A stretch of 64,000 nucleotides of DNA, from positions 58,767-122,766 of the forward strand of contig JBBRAX010000012.1 of NCBI GenBank assembly GCA_038206395.1, in the 5' to 3' direction. Below, one piece after another: positions 27,878 to 35,814 of this stretch. The notes below the pieces were generated by a model. It saw nothing but the letters and a program-made list of their open reading frames with translations. It ran no database searches and had not been told where the DNA came from. Every line of letters begins with the position of its first letter. The stretch's first letter is position 1. Source of the DNA: JAGSPQ01 sp038206395 (lineage in GTDB: Bacteria; Myxococcota; Myxococcia; Myxococcales; Myxococcaceae). The translations under genes were made by a program, and so were the position numbers.

Positions 27878-28336
27878 TTACCTCCGCTTGAGCAGCGGCT
27901 TGAGGCGTTCGACGTCGAGGAGATCCTGCGGGCGTCCAACCCGGCGTTTGTTCGCCACCAGGTCACGGATCGACAGGACGTTTACCGTTTGATTTCCCCA
28001 ACGTGCACGGGTGCGGTCGGCCCATGACTGTTCGAACTTCAGACCCTTCATCGAGGTCAGCAGGTCGATTCGAACGGGCTCGACGCCGATCTGGAAGACG
28101 ATCTGCGGGTTGGTGAAGTCTTCCGCCCGGACTCCCTTCGTCGGGGCGCGAAACCGCTCGAGCGCGCGCAGCACCCTGGCTGCATTCTGGGGCGTGGGCT
28201 CGACCCAGATGTCGATGTCCTTCGTGTAGCGGGGCTCAGTGTGATGAACGACGGCGAGACCTCCCACGACGAGATATCGGGCCCGTTCGGATGACAACGC
28301 GCGCAACATCTCTTTGAAGTCGGAGTTGAGAATCAT
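27878..28336 (-). CDS. Nucleotidyltransferase (MNT/AbiEii-like), toxin-antitoxin-type
   Basis: A 152-residue pol-beta-fold nucleotidyltransferase. The active-site pattern VVGGLAVVHHTEPRYTKDID gives the GG motif and the DxD aspartates (DID, about residues 40-42); a third acidic residue is probably in VRIDLLTSM. Proteins of this type are found in type II/VII toxin-antitoxin modules and phage-defence systems, where they transfer nucleotides to RNA or a partner protein. It overlaps the upstream small gene by about 100 bp and is followed at once by the DUF2007-like gene. Intact, unlike its plus-strand neighbours. Confidence 0.8.
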   Translation of the reverse strand: MILNSDFKEMLRALSSERARYLVVGGLAVVHHTEPRYTKDIDIWVEPTPQNAARVLRALERFRAPTKGVRAEDFTNPQIVFQIGVEPVRIDLLTSMKGLKFEQSWADRTRARWGNQTVNVLSIRDLVANKRRVGRPQDLLDVERLKPLLKRR

Positions 28337-28472
28337 CGGCGCCCTTCATGCGGAGGTAATCCACCACCAATTGCCAGGCGGCAGCGATGCGGGCCGTCGC
28401 TCCTGCCCGCCGCCAGAAAGCGAGGTCGAACTCACGGGACCCCTGCTCTTCGAGGGTTGACCAACGGGTCAT
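28236..28472 (-). CDS. Small partner protein of the nucleotidyltransferase
   Basis: A 78-residue protein, start MTRWSTLEEQGSREFDLAFW at 28472. Its core AAAWQLVVDYLRMKGADDSQ followed by LRLQRDVARV matches the 'W-(E/Q)-L-V ... KG ... RLQRSV' ending of the short proteins commonly encoded just before DUF6036/AbiEii-type nucleotidyltransferases. The last third overlaps the nucleotidyltransferase start region by 101 bp in another frame, which is unusual but preserves the family's typical C-terminus. It is probably the antitoxin or regulatory partner; this is inference from gene pairing. Confidence 0.65.
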   Translation of the reverse strand: MTRWSTLEEQGSREFDLAFWRRAGATARIAAAWQLVVDYLRMKGADDSQLRLQRDVARVVIRTGPISRRGRSRRRSSH

Positions 28473-28526
28473 CACCAATCGTCGGCGGCGCATCGCTGAG
28501 CGTCGTAGCACCGCCACCGCCCCTCG

Positions 28527-28757
28527 ATGACGTCAATCGCGCAGCAGGACCGCACCAACTCGGTCTTCAACAACGGCAAGTTCTACAAGCTGTCCGCCGA
28601 TCAGAAGCTCGCCGAGCTGTCGAAGGTGCTCGGCCTCGACGAGGCGACGCGCCTGCTTGGCGAGGCGAAGGCGCAGAAGATCACCCTCGACAGCGTTCGG
28701 TTGCTCGGCGCGCAGGCGCAGACCGAGCACTCGAAGGACCCGCTCCGAGCTGTCTGA
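28527..28757 (+). CDS. Hypothetical small helical protein (76 aa)
   Basis: Starts MTSIAQQDRTNSVFNNGKFY and continues as an amphipathic, Lys/Leu/Ala-rich helical protein (LSADQKLAELSKVLGLDEAT). Codon use matches neighbouring genes and is G/C-biased at third positions. There is no signal peptide or Cys. Divergent from the nucleotidyltransferase pair with 54 bp between starts. No known family; it could be a cargo or chaperone-like small protein, but nothing in the sequence establishes this. Confidence 0.6.
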   Translation: MTSIAQQDRTNSVFNNGKFYKLSADQKLAELSKVLGLDEATRLLGEAKAQKITLDSVRLLGAQAQTEHSKDPLRAV

Positions 28758-28858
28758 GTCGACTCGACGTCCACCGAGGCCCGTGGGTCGAGCGGGGGCT
28801 CGCGCTGCTCCCCGATTCCGTCGAGCTGGCGACTGCGTGTCAGGGCCGCTGAGGCGAC

Positions 28859-29236
28859 TCAAGGGTCCTGGTCGTCGAAGCACTCGTCGAGCACCTCTTC
28901 GCCACGGCAGTCGCAGGTGAACTCGTGTCCAAAGATCGCTTTCTGCGCGCCACAGCGCACCATCACGCAGATGTCCCCGACCACCACCACCGTCATTCCT
29001 CCATCCGGAAGCGGAGCCTTCGTCTTGAATCCCCCCGACACCTCGCAGCGGTTCTTCCCGCTCGTCGCGTAGAGGATCCCGCCGTGCCACTGCGATTCCC
29101 GATCCGCCGGGTCCAACTTCGATTCGAGCTGTACCGTGACCGGATCGCGGATCACGATCGGCAGCTGACGTGAGGCGCTGCACGCGGCCCCGAGCGCAAG
29201 TACGGCCAACGCGACCATCGCGAGCTTTCTATTCAC
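28859..29236 (-). CDS. Hypothetical lipoprotein with paired cysteines
   Basis: A 125-residue lipoprotein: signal peptide MNRKLAMVALAVLALGAAC with a clear lipobox (LGAAC) and a mature domain of about 105 residues. The C-terminal half has VVVVGDICVMVRCG and FTCDCRGEEVLDECFDD, giving a likely disulphide or metal-binding Cys set and an acidic end. Not recognised. It converges on the small helical gene, leaving about 100 bp between stops. Confidence 0.65.
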   Translation of the reverse strand: MNRKLAMVALAVLALGAACSASRQLPIVIRDPVTVQLESKLDPADRESQWHGGILYATSGKNRCEVSGGFKTKAPLPDGGMTVVVVGDICVMVRCGAQKAIFGHEFTCDCRGEEVLDECFDDQDP

Positions 29237-29659
29237 AGCGCTTTTCTATCTCTTTCGCGTTCCCCATCCACGTGGCGTGGACGTGCGAGCGTTCGGAAAC
29301 CGTCCCGCCGGATGCCCGTTAGAATTGCGCATCACCTCCAACCCTCCCGGTCAGCGGGGCGGGTGGTCTCTTGCGGATCGCATCCTCGAAGGCCGCTGGT
29401 CCGCTTCGTCGCTTGGCGGAAGTCGAAAGATCGCCGAGGCCGGATGCTCGCTCAATCAGCAGTGGGCCTCGCGCTCCTTTCCTGGAGTGGTAACGCTCAC
29501 CAGTTTCCTACTCTTGCGCTTGGCTGACCATACGTCGGAATAGGGAGCTCCCGCGGCTCGGGCCCGCGCTCCGAACCGGACCTCCACGAAACGAGACTGA
29601 GTGGTGGCTCCGAAGCAGGCTCAGAGCGGGGTGGAGATCTTCGTGACCACGGAATGGGT
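29237..29659. other. 423-bp stretch with no supported gene
   Basis: Between the lipoprotein start and the truncated pfkB copy no frame has a convincing start, family match or codon bias. A plus-strand frame at 29277-29543 exists but starts with an alternative codon, lacks a ribosome-binding site and reads as low-complexity. The only structure seen is a 10-bp palindrome GGGAGCTCCC near 29543-29552. The stretch may be debris of the event that created the pfkB repeat. Confidence 0.5.
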
Positions 29660-29920
29660 CACCCGCCGGCCGCTGGTGAAGTCGTCGAGGAAGCACGTCG
29701 TCGGCAGCGTCTGGTCGACCGTCGACGGGCGAACCAGGTCGTTCGTGTAGAGGAAGCCCTTCCCGACCTTCGACACCACCTCGTAGTCGGCCGCGAGCGC
29801 CTCGAGCACGCTGCACATGTAGGCGGTCGGCCCGCCCAGGGCCGAGAACCGCTCGCCGCGCTGGGTGATGATCTCGTCGTGGGCGTAGTTGCCGATCACC
29901 AGCAGGTCGCGTTGCGCCAT
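29660..29920 (-). pseudogene. Truncated duplicate of the pfkB 5' end
   Basis: Encodes the first 87 residues of the PfkB-family kinase (start ATG at 29920) and then runs into 12 unrelated codons and a stop at 29621. Compared with the intact gene, six coding differences are seen and five change the protein (P3Q, A31P, E43A, D55G, E70Q), one being silent. This excess of replacements suggests loss of constraint since duplication. It lacks the catalytic GAGD motif, so it cannot be an active kinase. The same 16 bp upstream of the start are also duplicated, so it may still be transcribed away from the lipid-transport operon. Confidence 0.9.
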
Positions 29921-29972
29921 GGACGACCGTGTCTTAAGAAGCGCGCGCTTGCCGCCCAACTGGAGAATGCCG

Positions 29973-30707
29973 ATGAAAGGACTTTCCCTCGTGGTGGCCC
30001 TCGCTTCGTCGCTGGCCGCCGCCGACGACCCGAAGCTGTCGCCGCAGGAGATCCTCACGAAGATGGAGGCGACCATCAACGGCTACGCCGATCAGCGCAT
30101 GGAGATGAAGCTGACCGTGGTCGACGTCGACGGCAGCAAGAAGTCGTACGACATGACGATGTTCCAGAAGGGCGACACCAAAAGGATGATCCAGTTCACC
30201 TCGGGCGAGATGAAGGGGATGTCGACCCTGGTCGAAGACCGCAACAGCGTTCATGTCTACCTGCCGGGCTTCAAGAAGGTCCGCCGCGTCGCCGCGCACA
30301 ACATGAACCAGTCGCTGGCCGGCTCGGACCTCACCAGTGAAGACATGGCGCAGGTCAGCTGGGCCAACGATTGGAACGTCGCGATCGAGAAGGAAGACGC
30401 GACCAGCTGGTACCTCGCGCTCACCCCGAAGGCGGCCGACACCACGTACGCGAAGGTCGTCCAGCGGGTCGAGAAGAAGACCTTCGCCCAGTCCGAGTCG
30501 CACTACTTCAACAAGGCCGGCGAAGAGGTGAAGCGCTTCATCAACAGCGACCTCACCGACTTCAGTGGAGCGAAGCGCTTCAAGAACATCGTCGTCTCTG
30601 ACCCGCGCACCGGCCACCGCACCGAGCTCGAAGTGAAGGACTTCAAGGTGAACCAGAACCTGAAGGACGACCTGTTCACCGTGCGGCAGCTGCAGTGGGG
30701 AAAGTAA
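29973..30707 (+). CDS. LolA-like outer-membrane lipoprotein-sorting protein
   Basis: A 244-residue periplasmic protein. The ATG at 29973 has GGAG eight bases upstream, better than ATG at 29967. After the signal peptide (MKGLSLVVALASSLAAA) the mature protein has the half-barrel pattern of the LolA/LppX superfamily used to carry lipids: KMEATINGYADQRMEMKLTV, TKRMIQFTSGEMKGMSTLV and VYLPGFKKVRRVAAHNMNQS. Members of this subgroup are commonly encoded beside MMPL transporters. First gene of a four-gene operon with overlapping starts. Likely role: lipid shuttling between the inner-membrane MMPL protein and the outer-membrane barrel. Confidence 0.85.
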   Translation: MKGLSLVVALASSLAAADDPKLSPQEILTKMEATINGYADQRMEMKLTVVDVDGSKKSYDMTMFQKGDTKRMIQFTSGEMKGMSTLVEDRNSVHVYLPGFKKVRRVAAHNMNQSLAGSDLTSEDMAQVSWANDWNVAIEKEDATSWYLALTPKAADTTYAKVVQRVEKKTFAQSESHYFNKAGEEVKRFINSDLTDFSGAKRFKNIVVSDPRTGHRTELEVKDFKVNQNLKDDLFTVRQLQWGK

Positions 30708-32194
30708 CCCTCGCCGTTGCACTGCTCGCCCCCGCACTCGCGCTCGCCACGCCCGATTGGGTCGAGAGGCTCAGCCTGTCGGGCACCATCTCGAGCGACA
30801 TCCGCTTCAACGTCGAGGACTACCGGGGCCCCATCAAGGGCGAGGGCTTCAACTTCGCCGTCAACCGCAACGACCTCACCCTTCACGCCGAGTTCACTCC
30901 CGTCGAGCAGGTGATCGCCGTCGTCGACGCCCGCCTTCGCTTCTACGGGCTCAGTGACTTCGACGCGCTGCCCCAGCTGTCGAACCGCGCGCGCATCGAC
31001 CCCTTCAACGTCGAGCTCGACCAGGCCTACGTCGCCGTTCGCGGAGTTCCCTTCTCGTGGCTCGACTTGAAAATCGGCCGCATGGTGCAGACCTGGGGCT
31101 CGGCCGACCTCTTCAACCCGGTCGACAACCTCAACGCGCGCGATTTCTTCGACCCGATGGACTACGCGCGCAAGGTCCCGAACCAGATGATCGAAGTGAG
31201 CGTGTACCCGAAGTCCTGGCTCACCATCACCGGCGTCTTCATCCCCACCTTCAAGCCGTCGCAGCTGCCTCCGTCGGCGGTGCTGGGCTTCGCGGTGAAT
31301 CGCGACAAGGCGGGGTGTCTGCTCGACGCGCCCGCTCCACCGCTGCGCGACCCGAATGATGGGGCGCAGCTGGCCGACACGTTTGGCTCCATCGACCCGT
31401 GCTCGCTGAACTTCGCTGACCCGGAGGTGCGAGCGCTCGCTCCGGCCACGACTTTCGCCAACGCGCAGGCCGCGGTGCGCGCGCAGCTCAGCCTCGGTGA
31501 GCTCGAGATCGCCGGCAGCTACTACTACGGCCGCTTCACCTTCCCCGTCGCGTACACGGCGATCGCGAACACCGGCCCGTCGTCGACCCAGCCAGGCAAG
31601 GTCGACGTCGCCTACATCGCCGAGGTGATCTACCCGCGCATGCAGGTCGCGGGGCTCGACTTCAGCTACAGCGCGCCATGGCTGCTCGACATCGGCATCG
31701 TCGGAGAAATCGCCCTCATCTTTCCCGAGCAGGTGAACTTCGGAATGCGCGCCTACCTGGGCAGCGCGAAGATTCTCGAGTTCTCGAGCGTCAACGTCCC
31801 CGCCGACCCTTTCATCAAGGCGACCCTCGGCGTCGACTACACGTTCACGAAGTGGCTCTACGTGAACGCGATGTTCGTGCACGGCTTCTTCGACGAGTTC
31901 AATGATCTCTACGGCCTTCACAACTACGTCGTCTTCGCCGCCGAGCTGAAGTTCTGGAACGACAACCTCCAGCTGCGGCTGTCGATGTTGCAGGACGTCA
32001 CCGATGGCTCGAGCGTCGGCAACCCGCAGCTGACGTGGATCGTCGTCCCGGGCGTCGAGGTGCTCGCGGGCCTCTTCCTCTTCGGCGGCCACACGGTCTC
32101 GCCAAACCCCATCGACTACGCGGCGCGCTCGAAGTTCGGGCAGCGCGCAGCGGGCCGAAGCCAGGCCTTCGTCAAAGCGAGGTTCACGTGGTGA
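30695..32194 (+). CDS. Outer-membrane beta-barrel protein (DUF1302-like) of the lipid operon
   Basis: A 499-residue outer-membrane protein starting with GTG 13 bp before the end of the preceding gene. Signal peptide MGKVTLAVALLAPALALA, then alternating beta strands typical of a barrel: LSGTISSDIRFNVEDYRG, LDLKIGRMVQTWGSADLFNP, NARDFFDPMDYARKVPNQM. The GRxxxTWGxADxxNPxDNxNxRD segment is characteristic of DUF1302-type porin-like proteins that accompany RND/MMPL exporters. It ends in FVKARFTW with the terminal aromatic of outer-membrane proteins. Likely the outer-membrane exit or acceptor of the system. Confidence 0.82.
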   Translation: MGKVTLAVALLAPALALATPDWVERLSLSGTISSDIRFNVEDYRGPIKGEGFNFAVNRNDLTLHAEFTPVEQVIAVVDARLRFYGLSDFDALPQLSNRARIDPFNVELDQAYVAVRGVPFSWLDLKIGRMVQTWGSADLFNPVDNLNARDFFDPMDYARKVPNQMIEVSVYPKSWLTITGVFIPTFKPSQLPPSAVLGFAVNRDKAGCLLDAPAPPLRDPNDGAQLADTFGSIDPCSLNFADPEVRALAPATTFANAQAAVRAQLSLGELEIAGSYYYGRFTFPVAYTAIANTGPSSTQPGKVDVAYIAEVIYPRMQVAGLDFSYSAPWLLDIGIVGEIALIFPEQVNFGMRAYLGSAKILEFSSVNVPADPFIKATLGVDYTFTKWLYVNAMFVHGFFDEFNDLYGLHNYVVFAAELKFWNDNLQLRLSMLQDVTDGSSVGNPQLTWIVVPGVEVLAGLFLFGGHTVSPNPIDYAARSKFGQRAAGRSQAFVKARFTW

Positions 32195-33042
32195 GGGCGC
32201 TGCTGTTTCTGGTGCTGCTCTGCGGCTGCGGCTGCGGCTGGAAGTCCGACGGGCTCGAGCGGCTCGAGATGCTCTACCCGACGAAGCCAGCGGTGGTGCC
32301 CGACAGCGGCGAGCCGCAGCAAATCGACCTCGGCACCCCGAGGTGCACAGGCCTCGACGGACGCTGGGCGGTGCGGCTCACGCAGCGCGGCACCATCGAC
32401 CCGCTGGGCACCAACATGCCGTGGGGAATGACGGTGACCGATTTGTTCCTCGCCGATTCGACAGCGCAGGGCATCGCGCTGCGGTTCTGCGATCAGCAGG
32501 TGGCGATCACCAACTCGGGCGGCGCCAGCGATCTCGGCCGGTCGAAGGTTCCCGCGGCGCTGCAGCAGGTGCTCAACGCCACGCCGGTGAACGTGCCGCT
32601 GCCAGGCGACGGAACCTTTCGCGCGCAAGACGTGGTGTGGACGTGGGGCCTCAAGGGGCTCACCGACCCGCTGAACGAAGTGCTGCCGGCGAAGGACACC
32701 TACGTGGGCGACGCGCGCGTGTGGGATCAAGACGACGATGGTCGGCCCGGCACCACGCTGCAGATTCTCTCGCCGCCCGGCGACCGCGCGATGGTGCGCC
32801 GCGCCATCTGGACCTTCGGCGCCGGCAAGCTCACCTTCGACAACCAGTGGCTCACTGGAACGCTGACCGCCGCCATCACCGAGAGCGGCCTGCAGTCCTC
32901 GAACTCGCTGCTGCTGACGGTCGCGCCCATCACACCCAAAGCAGACGGCACCGTGTACCAGCTGCGCTGCGTCGGCCCCTCGTACAGCTGCGCGTCGCTT
33001 TCCGCCGAGCACGGGCAGGTGTTCAAGAACGCTCCGAAATGA
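32191..33042 (+). CDS. Lipoprotein of the lipid-transport operon
   Basis: A 283-residue lipoprotein, GTG start overlapping the barrel gene's stop (GTGA). The leader MRALLFLVLLCGCGCGW has several Cys residues and lipobox-like cleavage near residue 12. The mature part is beta-rich with RCTGLDGRWAVRLTQRGTID and a late disulphide candidate (LRCVGPSYSCASL). It is unlike any family I recognise. Placement between barrel and MMPL genes, with overlaps on both sides, makes it a likely structural component linking inner- and outer-membrane parts. Confidence 0.8.
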   Translation: MRALLFLVLLCGCGCGWKSDGLERLEMLYPTKPAVVPDSGEPQQIDLGTPRCTGLDGRWAVRLTQRGTIDPLGTNMPWGMTVTDLFLADSTAQGIALRFCDQQVAITNSGGASDLGRSKVPAALQQVLNATPVNVPLPGDGTFRAQDVVWTWGLKGLTDPLNEVLPAKDTYVGDARVWDQDDDGRPGTTLQILSPPGDRAMVRRAIWTFGAGKLTFDNQWLTGTLTAAITESGLQSSNSLLLTVAPITPKADGTVYQLRCVGPSYSCASLSAEHGQVFKNAPK

Positions 33043-35354
33043 GGTGGCGATTTCCCGCGCTCGCAGTGCTCGCGCTTGGCAGCGGCTTTCTCGCGGGTGG
33101 CGTCAACGTCAGCAGCGACCCGACCGCGCACTTTCCACCCAGCGTCGCGCCATGGGTCGAGCTCTCGAAGCGGTTCGACGCGTTCAACACGTTGATGGTG
33201 GGGCTCGAGGAACCGGCCGCTCCGCTGCTGGGCCTCGGGCAGGTGAAGCGCATCACCGAAAGGCTCACGGCGCTGAAGGCGAACGGCGTGCTGTCGGTCG
33301 CCAGCGTCACCAACGTCGAGTCGATTCGCGAAGGCGAAGATGGCTCGCTGGAAACCGCGCTGCTGGTCGCGAAGCTTCCCGACGACAAGGCGGCGCTCGA
33401 TGCGCTGGCGGCGAAGATTGCCGACGACCCCCAGGTGTCTGGAGCGCTGATCAGCCGCGACCAGCTGGGCTACCTCGTCATCCTTCGCGCGGATCCGCGG
33501 CGTGACGCGGGGGAGCTCGCGAAGGCGATTCGCCAGGTGGTTGAGGAAGAGAAGGGCCCGCTGCGCGCCACCTACTTCGGAGCGCCATTTTTCCAATCGG
33601 CCGTCATCCGCGCGCTGCCAGTGTGGCTCGGGCCGTTGCTGCTGGTGCTCCTGTTCGGGACTCTCGCGCTGCTCGCCCGCGACGCAGGCGTGATCGCGTC
33701 GACCCTTCTGCTCGCCGGCGTCGCGGTGGTCGTCTGGCTCGCGCTCGTTCGTGTCGGGGGCTTGACGCTCACCCCCGTCTCGCAGCCGCTGGCGCTCGTC
33801 GTCTTCGTCCTCGGATGTCTGGCGTACGCACGGGCGCACGAGTCGCGGCTGCCGTTCGAGGTGCTCGCGGCGTTGGCCGTTGGAGCTTTCGCCGCCGGGC
33901 AGCCAGTGCTCGCGCTCGGCCTGCTCGCGATCGCTGCGGTGGGGCTTGTCGCTTTCCCGATTCGCGCGCCGGTGGTCGAGCCGTTGGGCAAATGGCTTCT
34001 GTTTGTCCCGGTCGTGGTCCTCGCCCTGGGCTTCGTCGCCAGAGGCTCGCGCTTCCACGGCACGCCGCAGACCATCTTCTCGCCCACCGATGACGTCGGC
34101 ACTGCGCTGGCCTTCTTCGATCGCCACTTCGGCGGGGCCGAGGTGATTCAGGTCTCGTTCCGTGGCGACCTTCGCGACCCGGCGATCGCCGCGCGGCTCT
34201 TGCGGCTCACGGATCTGCTCGAGGGCCCGGATGCGTTCGGAGACGTGCGAGCGGTCGCTCCCGTGCTCGGCTTCTTGAGCCACGGCTTCGGCGGCGTGCA
34301 CCGCATCCCGACCTCGCGCGAGTCGCTGAACAACCTCTGGTTCTTTCTCGAGGGCCGGCCCGACGTGCGCAACCTCGTCTCGGAGGCGCGCGACGAAGCG
34401 ATGGTCGTGCTCCGCGTGCCGTCGACGATGCCGCGCCCCCTCGAGGCGCTCACCGCGATCATCGACACCGCGGTCGCCGGCTCGCTAGAGCAGGGCAGGG
34501 CGTCGACGAAGCTCCGTTTCTCTGCGCTGGCCGAGACCTACGCGCTGCCGACGACGCGCGTCGACGAAGCGTTGAACGCGCCGCTGCCTGATGTTCGCGT
34601 CGCCGTGAATGTGGCGCTGAAGAAGTGGCTCAACTCGGGCGACTCGCCGTTTCAGCCGACGGAAGAACAGTGGGCGCAGCTCGAGCCCGCGCTCGATGAC
34701 CCGGCGAAGCTCGCCGCCATCGCCGCGCAGCTCGACGCCGAGCACGCGGATGAGCTCGTGGCGAGCCTCACCGCGCACCTTCACGACTTGCGGCTCAACC
34801 TTCAGGCGATGGCGCTGGTGGATCGCGTCTGGGATCGCGCGGCCCCGGCCGCCGCCCGCATCCGCGCGCAGGGAATCTTCGCCGATGGCCTCGACCCGCA
34901 CGCGGCCGATGGGTCTTCCGCGGTCATCACAGTCACCGGGCTCCCGGTGGTCGCTAAGCAGATCGCGCACGACCTCATCGCAGGCCTGTGGCGAACGCTG
35001 GCGATCCTCCTCGCGGCGGGCGGGGTCGCGACGCTCGTCTTCACCCGCAGCCCGCGCGCGCTGCTCGAGGCCGCGTTGGCGACCGTCGCCACCCTCGCGC
35101 TCGGCTTCGGCGTGGACCCATCGTCGCTCGCCATCTTTCTGCTGCCGCCGTTGGCCGCGTTCCTCGTCTCTGGATCCGAGCGGCTGCCGGCCGCCTTCTG
35201 TCTGGCTTTCGCGACGGCGGGGGCAGGGCTGCTGCTCGCGGGCGCGTTGCCGATTTCCCGAATGGGCACCGCCCTCGCGGTCGGGCTCGTTGCGATCGCG
35301 CTGACGCACGTCGCTATGCGCCGTGCAGCTTCCAGAGCTTCTTCGGCGCCTTGA
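33039..35354 (+). CDS. MMPL-family (RND superfamily) lipid exporter
   Basis: A 771-residue inner-membrane transporter whose ATG overlaps the lipoprotein stop (ATGA). It has one N-terminal helix, a periplasmic domain (about 30-190), a block of helices (LGPLLLVLLFGTLALLA, VIASTLLLAGVAVVVWLALV, others), a second periplasmic domain (about 335-640) and a last group of helices to residue 771. This two-half layout is that of MMPL proteins, which move lipids or hydrophobic molecules to the periplasm. The N-terminal helix is short, so the topology needs care. Its last 41 bp overlap the convergent MmcQ/YjbR remnant. Confidence 0.85.
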   Translation: MRWRFPALAVLALGSGFLAGGVNVSSDPTAHFPPSVAPWVELSKRFDAFNTLMVGLEEPAAPLLGLGQVKRITERLTALKANGVLSVASVTNVESIREGEDGSLETALLVAKLPDDKAALDALAAKIADDPQVSGALISRDQLGYLVILRADPRRDAGELAKAIRQVVEEEKGPLRATYFGAPFFQSAVIRALPVWLGPLLLVLLFGTLALLARDAGVIASTLLLAGVAVVVWLALVRVGGLTLTPVSQPLALVVFVLGCLAYARAHESRLPFEVLAALAVGAFAAGQPVLALGLLAIAAVGLVAFPIRAPVVEPLGKWLLFVPVVVLALGFVARGSRFHGTPQTIFSPTDDVGTALAFFDRHFGGAEVIQVSFRGDLRDPAIAARLLRLTDLLEGPDAFGDVRAVAPVLGFLSHGFGGVHRIPTSRESLNNLWFFLEGRPDVRNLVSEARDEAMVVLRVPSTMPRPLEALTAIIDTAVAGSLEQGRASTKLRFSALAETYALPTTRVDEALNAPLPDVRVAVNVALKKWLNSGDSPFQPTEEQWAQLEPALDDPAKLAAIAAQLDAEHADELVASLTAHLHDLRLNLQAMALVDRVWDRAAPAAARIRAQGIFADGLDPHAADGSSAVITVTGLPVVAKQIAHDLIAGLWRTLAILLAAGGVATLVFTRSPRALLEAALATVATLALGFGVDPSSLAIFLLPPLAAFLVSGSERLPAAFCLAFATAGAGLLLAGALPISRMGTALAVGLVAIALTHVAMRRAASRASSAP

Positions 35355-35602
35355 GCCGCCAGGCGCGCGAGCACCACGGGCCAGCCCTCGTAGTGCGCAG
35401 TGATGAAGTAGACCTTCGACGCCTGCTCGATCAGCAGCTGCTGTTCGTCGACGTTCTCGAGCAGGAGGGCGACGGTCGCTCCGTCTTCCTTGAGGCGAAC
35501 GAACATCTTCTTCTGAACCTTGAGAGCAGGGGTGCCGTACGAGGTGTCGATCACCACCCCCGGCAACGCGCAGCCAAGCTTGCTCAGCTGCGCCCAGGTC
35601 AC
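35314..35602 (-). pseudogene. MmcQ/YjbR-family gene with a small internal deletion and frameshift
   Basis: From the GTG at 35602 the frame encodes MTWAQLSKLGCALPGV, YGTPALKVQKKMFVRLKEDG and HYEGWPVVLARL, a normal start of the family. It then runs on for a long way antisense to the MMPL gene. In the neighbouring frame the usual family ending, AWRLKAPKKLWKLHGA followed by TAG (stop at 35314-35316), is present at once. About 15 residues expected between ARL and AWRLK are missing, so a deletion with a frameshift at about 35361-35370 is the simplest explanation. YjbR proteins have a CyaY-like DNA-binding fold of uncertain role. Confidence 0.6.
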
Positions 35603-35811
35603 GCGATCGTCGGCTCGTTGGGCGGGCGAGGAACCTGCTCGGCAGGCGGGTCGCCAATCGGGGTGCGCGGTGGATCCTTCGGCGACACCGGCTCTCTGAT
35701 GGGCGGCGGAGGTACGGCCGGGGGCTGGGGCAGCGGCGGCGGGACGGCAGGCGGCGACGGGTGCGGGGCAGGAGCGGGGGCAGGATCTGGTTGTGGCGTC
35801 GGCTCAGGCAT
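35599..35811 (-). CDS. Small proline-rich protein (70 aa)
   Basis: MPEPTPQPDPAPAPAPHPSP... is almost entirely Pro with Ala, Pro-Glu and Pro-Arg repeats, without Cys or membrane segment. Its start lies 3 bp after the stop of the upstream YjbR gene and its stop overlaps the start of the downstream one (GTGA), so the position is operon-like. Low-complexity sequence means that coding status is less certain. If made, it is an unstructured linker-type protein. Confidence 0.5.
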   Translation of the reverse strand: MPEPTPQPDPAPAPAPHPSPPAVPPPLPQPPAVPPPPIREPVSPKDPPRTPIGDPPAEQVPRPPNEPTIA

Positions 35812-35814
35812 CGG

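Noticed and set aside
25007..28027. A 1006-codon open frame on the plus strand
   Set aside because: It is a mosaic: pieces of it belong to the broken lipoprotein, the ligase tail and the antisense of the nucleotidyltransferase. High GC makes long spurious frames common.
29277..29543. Possible 88-codon gene in the gap after the lipoprotein
   Set aside because: Alternative start with no ribosome-binding site, weak codon bias and no recognisable feature.
29543..29552. Palindrome GGGAGCTCCC as an operator or terminator
   Set aside because: Ten bases with no loop, no T tail and no adjacent gene start; expected by chance at this GC content.
30503..32092. 529-codon minus-strand frame opposite the beta-barrel gene
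   Set aside because: Antisense shadow; the plus strand has signal peptide, coupled start and barrel signature.
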